Source: Phycomyces nitens
Lineage: Eukaryota; Mucoromycota; Mucoromycetes; Mucorales; Phycomycetaceae
NCBI GenBank assembly: GCA_022702545.1
Contig: JAHRBC010000004.1
Location: 124,001-188,000, forward strand
Length of the DNA: 64,000 nucleotides
Direction of reading: 5' to 3'
The notes beneath the pieces were generated by a model. That model was given only the letters and a program-made list of their open reading frames with translations. It was not told the origin of the DNA and made no database searches. Position numbers and translations under genes: made by a program. Within the stretch, counting starts at the first letter, position 1. Each line of letters opens with the position of its first letter. Shown in pieces: positions 46,565-58,984 of the stretch.

Positions 46565-46869
46565 GCTGGAATTGCACTAAAGAGTCTACCTTTCCAAATA
46601 TATTATTCATATGTAAAGACACACTAACAGCTATTACTAACACACTGGTCAATAGTACTAAGTAAAACAACAAGTCATATCTGATAGTTGGTAGAGAGAA
46701 CAGACATTACATGATAACATCATATCATCACTAGCACTCATCTCAATGCCCATATAAACGCACAATACGAATAGCAATAGTCTTCATTTCATTGAAAAAT
46801 TCTTTGTCTCTTAATAAACAAAGTCTCAATATACTTGTGTCCGTACTTTGTTTTCCTCTGATTTAATAG
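46565..46869 (+). mobile_element. LTR fragment
   Basis: Matches the right part of the 44123-44502 solo LTR, from GGAATTGCACTAAAGAGT to TTTTCCTCTGATTTAA. It lacks the first part and the final ACA, so it is an old fragment. Confidence 0.75.
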
Positions 46870-47101
46870 GTTATCATTGTAGTAGTATGAAATGTACGTG
46901 TGCCTGGTGTGTAACTGTTCCTGAGATGTTAATTTGCCAAGGTTATCAGCAAGTAGCAACTGGAGATTGGTTGTGAATGTATTTCACTCAACTGTGATGT
47001 GTATACCACAACAAGTAGCACATGAGTCTGAAATTATCTTGGAAGACAACGTCAAGGAAACTCATTAGTGCAGCGCACTTTTCTGTCACAAACAAGGTGT
47101 T

Positions 47102-48031
47102 TCATGGCATGTCTCTCAAAATGAGCCTTTTCAACTGCTTAAGAAACCAAAGGTAGCCGCCTTGTTGCTCATTAGACATCCAGGCAAAGGCAAATGGAAA
47201 CGACTTGAGCATCTCTCCCCCAAGGTTGTGCACACCTTCTACACAGATTAGAGGGATCTCCAAATTGTTGGTAGAATAGGTCGCATCCACTACCATAGCC
47301 TCTGGGAAACGACAGGCTCTTTCGATCATCTTTGGATGCCTGAACATAGTTCGTTCAAGCGATCCATTCTTGTTGACGGTGTATCGCACTTGATATACTT
47401 ATGTTTCCATATCGTTGATGAGCTTAGTGCCTGCATCTTTTATGACAGGAGCAATTTCACGGTCGAACGCAGTCTTAATGTTGTTGATATCACTAACATA
47501 CAACTTGTGGTCGAACTGTTAATCAACTTTGATTGATTTCTGAATATCACAGGTCTTAGCCTTAACCTCAACAAGTTTGATTATCTCCCTGAAATGGTTT
47601 AAATTTACTTTTGATAATTTGCCTTTGAGTGTTGATTCTAAACACTCATCATGAAGAGGATGATTATGGTATGCTTCGATATCATGGGTGGCTTTTAAAG
47701 GAAGACATCCGTTGATGCCTTTCTTGTAGGAAACCTTCAAAAGGTAAGGGCAGCCAGTCATTTAACTCGAGGGAATCCTTTTCCTGTCTTAATCTTTGAT
47801 TCCATGGGTATTCTTATATTGTCCACCCTTGGTGCACTACAAATAAACTCGGGTTGGTTTATGATCTTTGACTGCAAGAACAAAGTTATTGGCAAGGGTA
47901 TAGTCTTGCATCTTTCCAATTGCCATGGTCATGTCATGGTAGCCATTAGCAGTTGGGGTTGGAAGGGCTTGCTGAACAGGATAGTATTCTTTTCCGTCAA
48001 TAAAAATAGTTTCTTTATTGATATGGTTCAT
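47102..48031 (-). pseudogene. Degraded MULE/FAR1-like transposase
   Basis: Minus-strand pieces in order: a basic N-terminal segment near 47837-48031, a GGQYKNTHG-type and CPYLLKVSYKK-type region (47519-47830, FAR1/WRKY-GCM1-like DNA-binding domain), then a DATYSTNNLEIPL motif (about 47280) followed by FPFAFAWMSNEQ, typical of the MULE transposase domain start. Stops and frame changes separate the pieces, and the C-terminal catalytic residues were not found. No terminal repeats seen. Confidence 0.65.
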
Positions 48032-48061
48032 AATGAAGCGAGTTCAATAAAGTATTTGTAA

Positions 48062-48445
48062 TCTCTGGAGAAATGACTAATAGATGCAATAGATGATTAG
48101 TTCTTACAAGATGAGTATACGAAAGAAAAGAAAGTTTTATATAAAGTCTTTGAATATCTTTTTCAGGGCACAATATTTTATTCCGTAAACTGGGAACAGG
48201 TACTAGATACCGGACTACAAGTCACTTTCAAAAAGTCCGGTAAAACAGAAACGTCGTACCCCATCTGAAAACGTCGTGCCCTTAAGATCGCTGATTTACG
48301 ATGCCAATAGTTTTTTAGATGAAGGTCTGAGTCATAAATAGTCCCTGTCAATATTTGACATTCATTATATATATATACTGAAACAAGCAGCGCTTGTATA
48401 TATTGAAATACATCTTGTTTAGCTTTTCCTACCTGTAAAAATCAA
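48062..48445 (+). promoter_or_regulatory. Upstream region of the SPX-phosphoserine phosphatase gene
   Basis: No coding sequence. An inverted GTCCGG/CCGGAC pair (about 48213-48241) and a repeated AACGTCGT sequence (48251-48280) precede an AT-rich (TA)n stretch near 48370 and the start codon. Function is not known; a promoter is expected here by position. Confidence 0.35.
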
Positions 48446-50566
48446 ATGAAGTTTGGAAGGTATCTCCAGGAGCGCAAGGAGCACCTGCCTCAAGAATATG
48501 CTTTAAACTGTCTTGATTACAATTCCCTCAAAGCACGCTTAAAGTCAACTGTTTATGCACACTCTATCAAAATCAATTCTTTTGAAGAAACCCAACAGCA
48601 GTTTTCAAAAGTTGTCTTTGACCGTCTGGGCCAACTTCAAAAGGTCGAGGCAGAGTTTATCGAACAGCTTGATGTCCAGGTCGAAAAAGTCAATTCCTTC
48701 TTTGAAGTAGAGTCCAAGAGACTTACAACAATCTCCACCCCTCATGACATGAACCTCCTCCAAAAGATCCTTACGCTTGAACGCTTTGTATTCCTAAACT
48801 ACACCGGAATCACCAAAATCCTCAAGAAGAACGACCGCCATTCAGGTCTCTCTCTTTCTGAGCCTTATCTCCATCGAGTAGCCCAAATGTCATTTGTAAA
48901 GGCCGAGCAATTGACTGGTCTCAAGCAAACAATTCTCAATTCGATTAACCATGACGCACATGCAGCTATTTTACCATCTAGCATCACATCTCCAATCATG
49001 GCCCGTAGCAGATCTCCATACAAACTGACACCTTCAAACGCTCTGCCCCCTGCATTATTAGGCCCTAATCAGAAAGTGCTCGTATCTCTATCGGGTCCTC
49101 ATGGAACAGACATTATTGCTGCTGTATTGGAGTGTCTAGCCCGCCACCCATGTACAATTGACGATTTCATGCTCTCCCGTCTCTACCACAACGTTACCTT
49201 TGGTGTTCTTATTACCCTCAAATCAGACAATGTTACTGTATTTAGAGACCTTGCCGAAGCTGCTCACAAATGGGATGCCACCCTCACATTTGATATTCCA
49301 GACACTCAGGCTACAGAACCTGCAACTAAACACCAGGCCATTTCAAACATTTCCACAAATCCTACCTTCTTACCTCCATCTCTTGAAGAAGCGCCTTATT
49401 CAGACCGTATCAAGTATTCAGCCAGTATTCTCAACCAGCATGGATTGGAATCTACCTTTTTAAAAGACTGGACAAAGTTACTGTTGAAGCATCGCATATC
49501 GGTAGAGAAACTGGCCCGTTTGAATCTTGATGATAACAAGCTATCGTGTGCAGATGTGCGCCTTAGTGTTCCAAAGTCTGTGGATATGGATATGCTCCGT
49601 ACCGAACTTATCGAGCTTTCATCTAGTCATGGTACAGATGTGGCTCTCCAACCAGACGATGTGTTCCGTAAGAATAAACGTTTGGTGGTATTCGATATGG
49701 ATTCAACCTTGATCCGTCAAGAAGTCATTGACGAGATTGCAAAGTATGCCGGTGTTGTTGATCAAGTGGCCGTAAGTACCATGTATTTTCTTCTTCTTCT
49801 AATATTCTGACTATAACTCAATCTTCTCTTGGTCTATAGGCAATTACTGAAGCTGCCATGAATGGTGAAATCGATTTTAAAGAGTCTTTGCGTCGACGCG
49901 TAACATTATTGAATGGAACAAGTGTCAGTGTTCTCGAAACCGTTAAGCAGAACCTCACATTTACCGAAGGGGCACGCTTTTTGTGTCGTGCTTTAAAGCG
50001 ACTTGGCTTCAAGTTGGCTGTTATTAGTGGTAATGTACACCACATAAATATAAAGCCATACTGAAGCGAAAATAATTAGGTGGATTTATGCCCTTGGCAC
50101 TTTATGTAAAGGCCGAGCTTGGACTAGACTATGCATTTGCCAACCAGGTAATGATATTAATACAACGTTTTTTGATATAGCTTTATTAACCCTACTCAAA
50201 GTTGATGGTTTCTTCTGATGGTCTCACTTTGACTGGAGAGACAACTGGTCCTATTGTAGATGGTATACGTAAAGCAGAACTCCTCGATGTCATTGCTCAA
50301 GCAGAAGGCATCACATTAAACCAAGTTGTAGCCGTTGGTGATGGTGCCAATGATCTCCCAATGTTAAACACTGCAGGTCTCGGAATTGCATTTAACGCCA
50401 AACCTCGCGTCCAAGAACAGGTAAGACGACGATAAAGTGAAATTCAATAGCTAAACTTGTAATTCTATAGGCTCGTGCAAGAATTAACCAAAAGAGTCTA
50501 AAGTATGTCCTCACCTTACTCGGATACTCTGAAAAGGACATGGAACAATTGAGTAGAGAGAACTAG
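48446..50566 (+). CDS. SPX-ACT-phosphoserine phosphatase fusion
   Basis: join(48446..49771, 49840..50029, 50080..50147, 50202..50420, 50471..50566), 632 aa. Residues 1 to about 140 are an SPX domain: MKFGRYLQE start, LDYNSLK (Tyr and Lys of the inositol-polyphosphate pocket) and ITKILKKNDRHSG (basic cluster). A linker, an ACT-like region (KVLVSLSGPHGTDI, about 205-290) and a SerB-type HAD phosphatase follow: FDMDSTLI (nucleophile about 417), the ISGGF motif across exons 2/3, and GDGANDLPML. The phosphatase converts phosphoserine to serine in the last step of the phosphorylated pathway. The SPX part would sense inositol pyrophosphates, i.e. phosphate status (inference). Both halves look complete, with no break between them; exon 1 alone spans SPX, ACT and motif I, so the fusion is not a gene-model artefact. 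Confidence 0.9.
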
Positions 50567-51121
50567 GATTGTAAATAAATAAAGTAATCTGCCTACCAAT
50601 AGTTGTTGGTGTTAATCATTACTTTTGATAAATTCAGAAAAACCCTTTATACTGTGGTGTTAACTGAAAACATACTAAATACAAATACCTTGAAATTCTT
50701 TCTATCTTGTATAGTCTCTTACATAGACTGATTTATCCAAAATATTTGTCAGCCATGGGTTTGTGCTCTTGCGAACTCGATGTATATTTGAAAAAGGATA
50801 CTTTTGATACATGTATCAAATTTTTATGGGGGAACTTGTAATACAGTGTTTTTACTTGAAATTGAGAAAACTTTGGAATCTTTTTAGACACACTTAAAAA
50901 AAAATGGACTTGATCATTATCCTGAAGAAGAATCGCTTCTAATCTTTTGATGGCAGTTTTATGGAGGAAGATGATAATACAGTCATCAAAAATGACAACC
51001 TTTAATGCTTATTGATCTCGGCACAATTCCTAAACCCCAATCAACAACAATAGAGGTAGTGGTCATTCTAGTTAAAGATGTTTAGCAATTTGCTATTGGT
51101 TCTACTAGAAAGTATAAGATA
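50567..51121 (+). other. Intergenic, no gene seen
   Basis: AT-rich sequence after the phosphatase stop, with an AATAAA-like element at 50575-50583. No conserved frame recognised up to the Tc1/mariner end. Confidence 0.6.
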
Positions 51122-52474
51122 CAGACTCCTTCCCGTAGTAACGAGTCAATTTAATATCTGTCAAATAAATAAATAAATAAAAACAACTTCTTTAACTCTT
51201 GCTGTTTTATACTCACGTCTGTTTACTAAACCATAGCTAAAAATGTACGAGTGAAAACAGACGCCATTCAATAATAATAAAAGTGTTTATTAAACAAATT
51301 CTGTACTGTGCGAAACCACCACCTGCTTTTTTCATTTCGGGTATACGATTTGACATTTATATGCAATGCTTTTTACATACTTTAACGGGTATTTTATTCC
51401 ACTCTTTGTAGATTGCAACATTCAACTCCCTTGATATGTTTTTGAGTCAACACTCTTGCTCTTACCATGCGACCAAGATAAGCCTACAAGTTCTCAATAC
51501 GGCTGAGATCTGGGCTGTTTGGTGGACATACCATTACTGGAATACCCTGGCACTTCTTCCAGTCCTCACCCAGCTTCGACTTATGACAAGGAGCCTTGTC
51601 TTCTTGATAAATGAACTCCCAGTCATGATGTTCATTCAAGTTTTCCAAGAAAGGAACAAGTTTTTTTGCCTAGTAAGTTGATATAGACATACTGTAGAGT
51701 TTTGATTATGTCCTTCAAAGGGCCAACTCCTCCTGCCCACACATAGCCCTACACCATTACGGAACTACTGCCAAACTGCATTCTTGGCATAATACAATCT
51801 TTTCTAAACTTCATTACTGGAAAGCGCCCTTCTCGCATGTTTCCATCCTTGGGAAAAAGCATGAATCTCGATTCATCACTCCAGACGACAAGATCCCATC
51901 TTTGATTGTTTTTTTTTGAGTGATGAGCAAAAGCTAATCGCTTCTTTTTATGCACGTTGGATAGCTGTGGCTTAAACACCGTGCGACAAAAAGACATTCC
52001 AATCCTACAAATGGCACTGTGGATGGTAGTCATTGAAATGTAATTGCCGATTGTGTCTCTCATGGTGTTGGTCAGCTCTCCAAGTGTAGCCTTACGATTC
52101 TTTTTCATTTAATTCTCAAGGTGGCGTAAATCTTGCTCATTAAGGATATTTGAATGTCCTTTTCGCTTTCTGACAAATTAATTGCCTGTTTGTCTCCATC
52201 TTTGTATATTTCTTTGGACAGTTGCTTTGGGTATATAAGTTTTGATTGAAATGTCCAATTGTGTGACATTATGAAGAGCAGCTCTGATGATCAGACCTTT
52301 CTGGTAATCTCAAAGTTCCTTTCGCTTACAAAGAGGTTTATTGTTAATCTGGCGAGACATTGTGTGATTCGAATGAGAAAAAAAGATATAGAAATAGAGT
52401 AACAAGAATGTGTAGTATTGATATGCTATTTGGAGGAGTTTGAATGAGGACTCGTTACTAAAGGAAGGAGACTG
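51122..52474 (-). mobile_element. Tc1/mariner element, ~28-bp ends, TA flanks (1353 bp)
   Basis: Left end CAGACTCCTTCCCGTAGTAACGAGTC and right end GACTCGTTACTAAAGGAAGGAGACTG are imperfect inverted repeats, each bordered by TA. It encloses one degraded transposase on the minus strand. Confidence 0.85.
51390..52360 (-). pseudogene. Tc1/mariner transposase relic
   Basis: From ATG 52360: a helix-turn-helix-like start, then MKKNRKATLGELTN..., the first catalytic Asp in WSDESRF (about 51880), the second in EDKAPCH (about 51600, consensus EDNAP), and SPDLSRIEN followed by a stop where a Trp-type codon is expected. Several stops interrupt the frame, so it is inactive. Confidence 0.85.
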
Positions 52475-52973
52475 TATATAAATATTTTCTAGAGTAAAAG
52501 AGAGGTAGGGATATTTTGCTGCTACCTATAACTCTCAGACGAGACTTTTATAAATATTGTAAAAACATTGTACTGTAGAATAGTCCTTTACATCACTAAA
52601 TGGAATACTTTTCAGTCATTTGAAATAGCCGGTTTATTTTCCAAAGGATTTATATAATTGTAGTTGAATGAATGATGTGCTTCCTGTTGAAATACCACTC
52701 TGGACATATACTTGTGGTAGAATGGTTGAATGTTATCTGGCTATTTATTTATAAGTATTGGCATTTATCATATGCAGGTATCTTAACATTCATTTCAACA
52801 AGAGATTGCCAGGCATCCCCAAATATTTGTAACAATATTTTTCAACACACAAGAAAATACTAATCCTTGGAGAGATTATCTTGAATAATAATTGATTTCA
52901 AAACATTTTAAATATATATGTATATGTATATATATCGTCTAAATATCGACAATATTTTTCTATCAACAGTATT
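52475..52973 (+). other. Intergenic, no gene seen
   Basis: AT-rich, no recognised frame or repeat. (AT/GT)n near 52911-52935 lies just beyond the WD40 stop. Confidence 0.6.
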
Positions 52974-54453
52974 TTACTTTTGGCTTGGTGATGGAAACAT
53001 TTTTGTAAAAGGGCTCGTACGCTTCTTAGACCCCCCTGATGTTGATGCCCCACCTCCACCTTCGTGTATATCGATATTTGACATGGTCAAAGATGGAGCC
53101 AATGATGATGCATCTGTACTGTAGCGTTTGATACTTGACGGTCGACTGTTCATGTAGATACCAGAGTCCATTCTCCAGACCTTGATAAATCCATGACAGT
53201 CTGCAGACACAATTATATGTCCATTTTCATATAATGGAGTGTTCTGGTCATCGAGTATGGTTTCTGATGACTCTTTTTGCTTGATGTCTTTGATAGACAA
53301 TCTCTTTTCTTCTATATTATAAACAGGCGTGTTATTGTATATAATATCTTTGTTCGTGCTAGCAAGCATCTGGCGCGTCTTGGTGGGTGCAAAAATTGCA
53401 CTGGTAACAACAGCATCGTGTGCTTCAAAGTGTTCGTCACGACTAGACCGCTTATGCTTTGTCCGATGGTCTCGACGCTTAAACCAGCTGGTCAACCGAG
53501 GACCAATGTTTAGCTCTTGGTGCTGAGAAGAATTCTGTTCAGCAGCCCGCTTCATCTGTTCTCCAAAGCTAACATGAGAGGATATTGGTTTAATTTGGTT
53601 ATCTTGGGAATACATGGTTGAGGCTCCAAGTTTTTCAGTCTTCCAAATGTAAACATTAAAGTTTTCTGATCCACACACAATATATTTGCCATCATCACTA
53701 GAGTACATGTCCATCAGTTCGTGTTTTATAAAGACTACAAACCATTAATCACCTAAATGAAGCCTTGATCAACATTGATACATTTTCAGCACCAGTATAC
53801 TTGTAGAGAAGACTCTTGTCCTTCATATTAATCAGTCGAATACGAGAATCATTGCTAGTGACAAGAAGCATGTCTTGGCCTGGGTGGCAGCCAGGCATAG
53901 GCTCAATGCCTGTTATCTTCTTCCCTTTGCGGCCTTTTTTGGTTCTCAAGCTGATCTGGGTGTTGTATTTGAGGCCTTGGGTCTCATAAAAGAACAGACA
54001 GCCAATATAACTGCCCACACAAGCCGTGTTTCCATCTCTAGCAAATCCAACAGCCGTAATCATCTGTCCACTAGGTAGCTCATTCCAAAATGACACATTC
54101 TTATCTGGAATGCTCCATAGCCTGACTTTGCAGTCCAAGGACCCAGAAATAAAATAGCGGTCGTCCTGATATGCTGACAAGATAAGTATAATGTGCGGAT
54201 GTGTGAAATGAATAGCTACCCTTGGATGAAAGTCTATCCCGGTAACAATGTCAAGGTGCTTAAAGACACACAGACATTCCTGACGGGTTACATGCCACAG
54301 ACTAGTTTCAACAAAAGACATCTTTGAGCTGGTGCATCATACTTTAGTGGCGAAACAATTTCAACATACCGTACTGTCTTGTCCATCGAGCTCGAGAGAA
54401 GAAAGTTACTCTAGGGGACCTGGGTCAACGTTTTGGAAGATGGCCCATAGTAA

Positions 54454-54484
<31 letters not shown>

Positions 54485-55837
54485 GAATCTAATGACTTAC
54501 CTTTGACCAGCTTATATCCAGTACATCGGATGTGTGGCCATAGTATTCTCGAAAGGGATCTTGTTTGAATACCTTTATAGAATTATCTTGGAGTTCGTCC
54601 GAATTGCTCAACACCTTCCAAACATACACAACACACTGTTTTCCACCAGAAGCCATGTATTGGCCATCCTTGCTAAACTTCATTGTCCATACCGCATCCG
54701 TGGTGTCTTTTGGGGATTTGGATTTCTCAGGCAGACTCGATTGATTCTTCTTTGGTGTCAATACTTGAGCCAAGACAATTCGAGTATGTCGCTTGACAAG
54801 GTTGGATTTTGACTTTACCTGGTTTGAACACACACACACACACAAAAAGTGAGCACTCAATAACCAATATGATCAACATACTTTTACATAGGCTGCATTG
54901 TGAGGTGGCAACATGCAAGAGCCATTCTGTGAGAAGAAACTCGATCTGCTGGACTCTAGACTTTCTCGCGGCTCAGAAGCACACGAGGATGAAGAAGAAC
55001 TGTCACTAATGCATTCCGAGTCTTGGGCTTGATCTTGATTTTTCGGGGTCTTGCGAGAATTGAATATCCCTAGACGAGACAAGAGATCCTTTGCAACCTT
55101 TCTAAGAGCCAAGGTCAAAAACAATACAGTGATTTCTCCAGTCAATCTTACTTTTTCTGCACCGAGCTTTGATCCTCGAGAGAAGTGTCGTGTAGGCTCT
55201 GGTTGACCTCTTTTAGATCATCAGGACCAGTGACTGTAGGTACGCCAAAAGAGTCATGACTGTGTAATGACTTTTCCTTGGGAGGCGCTTTTTGAGATGC
55301 ACGACGCACAATGTGAGCAGAGAGGGGATCCAAAGAAATGTAGGATTCTGGCCCTAATCTTGCTTGGGAATCAAGCTTACTGGCAGAACCCAGGCTTAAG
55401 CAAGACGACAAATCTCCGTTTTCTAAAATAAAAAACCAAAAATAAGCAGAATCCCAGGATTGATGTGGTAAAACCCTCTTGTGCGACCAGGCACTTTGCC
55501 TACTTGTACTGAGCGGTGACTGTATTTCAGTATAGGGAACAGTAGGATCCAAGGCGCCCTTGGACTTTGTGCCAGGACGACGCCTAGTGTCGCGACGTGA
55601 TAGCTGAGGAGACGACACTTCCTTGGCGTCGTAGAATTCGTCTTCATCAGAGCTCGTCAGAAGCATAGTGTCGTCGAGCGGATTGGAGAAAAAGACATGG
55701 CGGAGATTATTATTGGTTTTCACTGCATTTTGTGACTTTGTATTTGTCTCCGATACAAAAATGGACGATCGTTTGAGTAATGCATCAGTGTACACCTTCA
55801 ATGACTGGTAACAAGCTCTTGCTATTATTATCATCAT
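52974..55837 (-). CDS. WD40-repeat protein, WDR44/DGR2-like
   Basis: complement(join(52974..53697, 53753..54165, 54220..54301, 54370..54410, 54501..54818, 54882..55101, 55152..55422, 55504..55837)), about 800 aa with all phases consistent. The N-terminal half is Ser-rich and disordered, with a low-complexity SDSSSSSSCASE run. WD repeats follow: AVWTMKFSKDGQYMASGG, GHTSDVLDISWS, NFLLSSSMDKTVRLW, VTGIDFHP...DDRYFISGSLDCKVRLWS, MITAVGFARDGN, and a final ADCHGFIKVWRM. The order and the motif ETQGLKYNTQI are typical of fungal YMR102C/DGR2 and animal WDR44 proteins. WDR44 binds Rab11; the fungal role is unclear. The start at 55837 is the first in-frame ATG and is uncertain. Head-to-head with the HECT gene. 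Confidence 0.8.
54452..54480 (+). repeat. Homopolymer run (T)n(G)n in a WD40 intron
   Basis: About 18 T followed by about 11 G within the intron between exons 54370-54410 and 54501-54818. Possible sequencing uncertainty in length; it does not affect the coding frame. Confidence 0.85.
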
Positions 55838-55925
55838 TATTATCGTGATGAGCCTCACATAAGGATTCCTACTGAATGAGCTTAAACTAATCTGGTCTAT
55901 TAAAGAACCTATTGACTATGCGTAC
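55838..55925. promoter_or_regulatory. 88-bp divergent promoter region between WD40 and HECT genes
   Basis: The predicted start codons at 55837 (minus) and 55926 (plus) are 88 bp apart. An open frame without ATG continues upstream of 55926 to about 55863, so one of the starts may be revised by an extra exon. Confidence 0.35.
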
Positions 55926-58728
55926 ATGCGTGAAATACAGAAAAAATGTGTATCAGAGAACGATTGGTCTGCACTCGAGCTCTGTATACGATCAGTGTTT
56001 ACTGATCTCAATGTCTTGAGCATAAGTTTTTTGAATGTAAAGGATTCATTTGGCCACAAACTTACAAACATCTAACCATCCTATCAACTCGTCTGACATA
56101 ATTCCAGAAAAGTCCTCTCAAAAATAAGACTTGCCCAGTAGATAAAAGCCAAGTAGACCAGACTCTCAAGATGCTACAGAACGATGCAAGTCTCATCTCC
56201 TTTCTGGTCAACCAAAAAGGTCTCATCAAAAGACCCCAAATCTCCTTTACTCTAGTGCCCTTCTTCAATCACCAAAAGCCTCTTTGAATCTTTCGAGAGA
56301 CTATTACACCAGTGCGCAAGTGATAAGGAACAGACATTCACATTGTCCCAGCTTAATGCCATTGTGATCCTGTTTCAGGTAAGCCAAATGTCTTTTTAGA
56401 GGCTGGCTTATTACTAATAAGATGTCTGTAGTGTTTTTCCTACGAAAGTGAGCCAGCAACATCCATTAACACTGATTTTTGTGGATTGATTGCTGGTCTT
56501 AGCCACACATTGCAAGACACCCTGTGTATATACCTTGTAGAAGATCACTCGTCTTTGGGTCAGGCATCAGAGAAGCTGGAAAAGAATACGTTTAATTACC
56601 TCTTGAATCTATTTCACAATGTTGTTCGTGATTGTGTTTCGTTGCCTTTGGATAGCGATACTCTTTTACGTCGCCTACCTGAAACAAGCTTCACTCCAAA
56701 TTCAAATCCGGCTGTTATTGATGCAACTCGATGCCTGGCAATGTTGTGTAAGTATAATGGTGCATTGTTTTCCTTGCTCTTTTTTTTTAAAGAAAAATGT
56801 TGACTAAATTGGCTTTTATAGACAGACTCAATGAAGAAGCTCATTATGTACCCTATACCGAGTTTTATAATGATGCTGTCAACGAGAACTTGGAAATCAA
56901 AGAAGATTTTCCAAATTTCAAGGATCACAAAGGGTACAAATGAATCTCAATGCCCAAGGGCATATATATATATATATATATATTGTTAAACTTTGGTATC
57001 TCTAGGTTCTCTTTTTGTGATTACTCGTTTATTCTGAATCCAGCAGTAAAGGCAGATATTCTCAAGGTAGAGAGTGTCTTTCAAATGCGCCATGAACTCC
57101 AGGATGCCTTTTTCCGGACTCTTCTTCAAGGTAATTTAAACCAAAGATGGCAATTTATTATTAAGACACTCGATAAAACACATAGGCGTAAATAGTCCAT
57201 ATCTTGTATTGGAGATTAGAAGAGATCATATCATTGCAGATGCCCTGCAACAGGTCAGTCATATAGATTGGATTGTTGTTTATTGAGCTGTTTCAAATGT
57301 TATCGTGTTTCATATAGCTCTATCAAAAGTCAATCCATGACCTCAAGAAACAATTGAGAGTCCAGTTTGTAGGAGAAGAAGGGGTTGACGAGGGGGGTGT
57401 TCAAAAGGAATTCTTCCAACTTGTTGTTCGAGAGCTATTTGATCTCAAGTATGGTAAGCATCATTAGCAACAATTATAAGCTCCTTTTTTTGTTTAACCA
57501 GAATGTGTTTCTAGACATGTTTACTTTTAATGAAGAATCAAGACTGTACTGGTTTAGTGCAAACCCAACCTTGGATGACCATACTCTTCAAGAGTATCGG
57601 CTAGCTGGTTTGCTTCTTGGACTCGCCGTTTATAATAGCGTTATTCTTGATATACACTTTCCAAGAGCCTTGTACAAGAAATTAATGAATGTCGATGTGG
57701 ATCTCCAAGATCTCAAGCAATTGGATCCGGTAAGCTGGCCTTGGCCTTAATTTCATACTACTCACAACCTACAGAGTCTGGGAAAAGGACTTGAACAGCT
57801 ACTTGCATTTGATGGGCCTGTTGAATCAGAGTATGAACGGACATTCCAAGTAGACATGGAGTCTTGCGGACATGTTTATACGTATGACCTGAAGCCAAAT
57901 GGCTCTGAAATCATTCTTTCCAAAGAAAACAGAAAAGGTAAGAATGGTTAAATATTGTCTAGAGATATTTAAGCTTTTCCACTATACAGAATTTGTAGAG
58001 CTCTATACAAAGTTTTTCTTGGACATATCAATGGAGCAGCCATTTGGGGCCTTTGTCCAAGGCTTTAGGCTTGTCTGCCAGGACAGTGCAATCAAGGTAA
58101 AGATTTCTTTACAACCTTTCTTTCTTTCTTTCACAAAACACAAGGTTTGGGGCTCAAATACTTTATGATTTTATACAGATCTTTAGACCAGAAGAAATAG
58201 AGCAGCTTATATGTGGAAGTTCTGATCTGGACTTTGAAGCACTGGAAAGGTCTACTGTCTATGATGGGGGCTGGACAAAGGACTCGGCAATCATAAAGTA
58301 AGACCATATACATACACGATGTGAGAAATAACCCATTGGTCTAGGTACTTTTGGGAGATTGTTCACGAGTTTTCATACGAAGAGAAAAAGAAGCTACTGT
58401 TCTTTGCCACAGGATCTGATAGGGTAAATGAAATATAGGTAGTAATTCTGTTGATGTATATATTAAATTATAAAAATAGGCTCCCATTGGTGGACTCAGT
58501 AAGTTGCAGTTTGTAATTGCAAAGAACGGTGGCGATTCTGACAGGTAAATAAATTCAAAAGGTGAAAGAAAAAGTAGAGATTTAGCTGATTTCTTATTAT
58601 TAAATAGGCTTCCAACATCACACACATGTTACAATGTACTGCTCTTGTGCGAATACAGCAGCAAAGAGAAGCTTAAAGAGCGATTATTAACCAGCATAAG
58701 TAATGCAGAGGGATTCGGGATGATTTGA
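55926..58728 (+). CDS. HECT-type E3 ubiquitin ligase (UBE3A/HECTD2-like)
   Basis: Fifteen exons: join(55926..56036, 56108..56206, 56256..56378, 56432..56747, 56822..56933, 57006..57130, 57186..57253, 57318..57453, 57515..57729, 57775..57937, 57990..58096, 58179..58297, 58345..58423, 58480..58544, 58608..58728), about 652 aa. From exon e on, the sequence is a canonical HECT domain: [63 protein letters not shown], and PIGGL. The catalytic Cys sits in LPTSHTCYN about 33 residues from the end. The ligase accepts ubiquitin on this Cys and passes it to substrates. The N-terminal 200 residues are helical and lack a recognised domain. The start codon and the exon b/c junction (56206/56256) are the least certain parts. 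Confidence 0.85.
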
Positions 58729-58984
58729 AATTATATTCTAGCTGCCACCAAATTGTACCCAATATGTATTCAGATAGATCCAAATGTCAATATTTTTTTT
58801 ACCCTTAAGAAAAAGTCTTTAGTTAAAGCAAATTACCCACGGGTTGGCTATTTATGTCCTTGTCATCAATATACAATAATAAATTATATAGGTGGCTCAA
58901 AGACATCCAAATGGCATGTCTTGAACAGTAAAGTACATCATATATATATAAAACTCCGAAACATTCACAAGGCGCGTCACAAAA

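Noticed and set aside
47804..48061. Plus-strand 85-aa frame near the MULE remnant
   Set aside because: It lies opposite the FAR1-like minus-strand sequence and shows no independent features.
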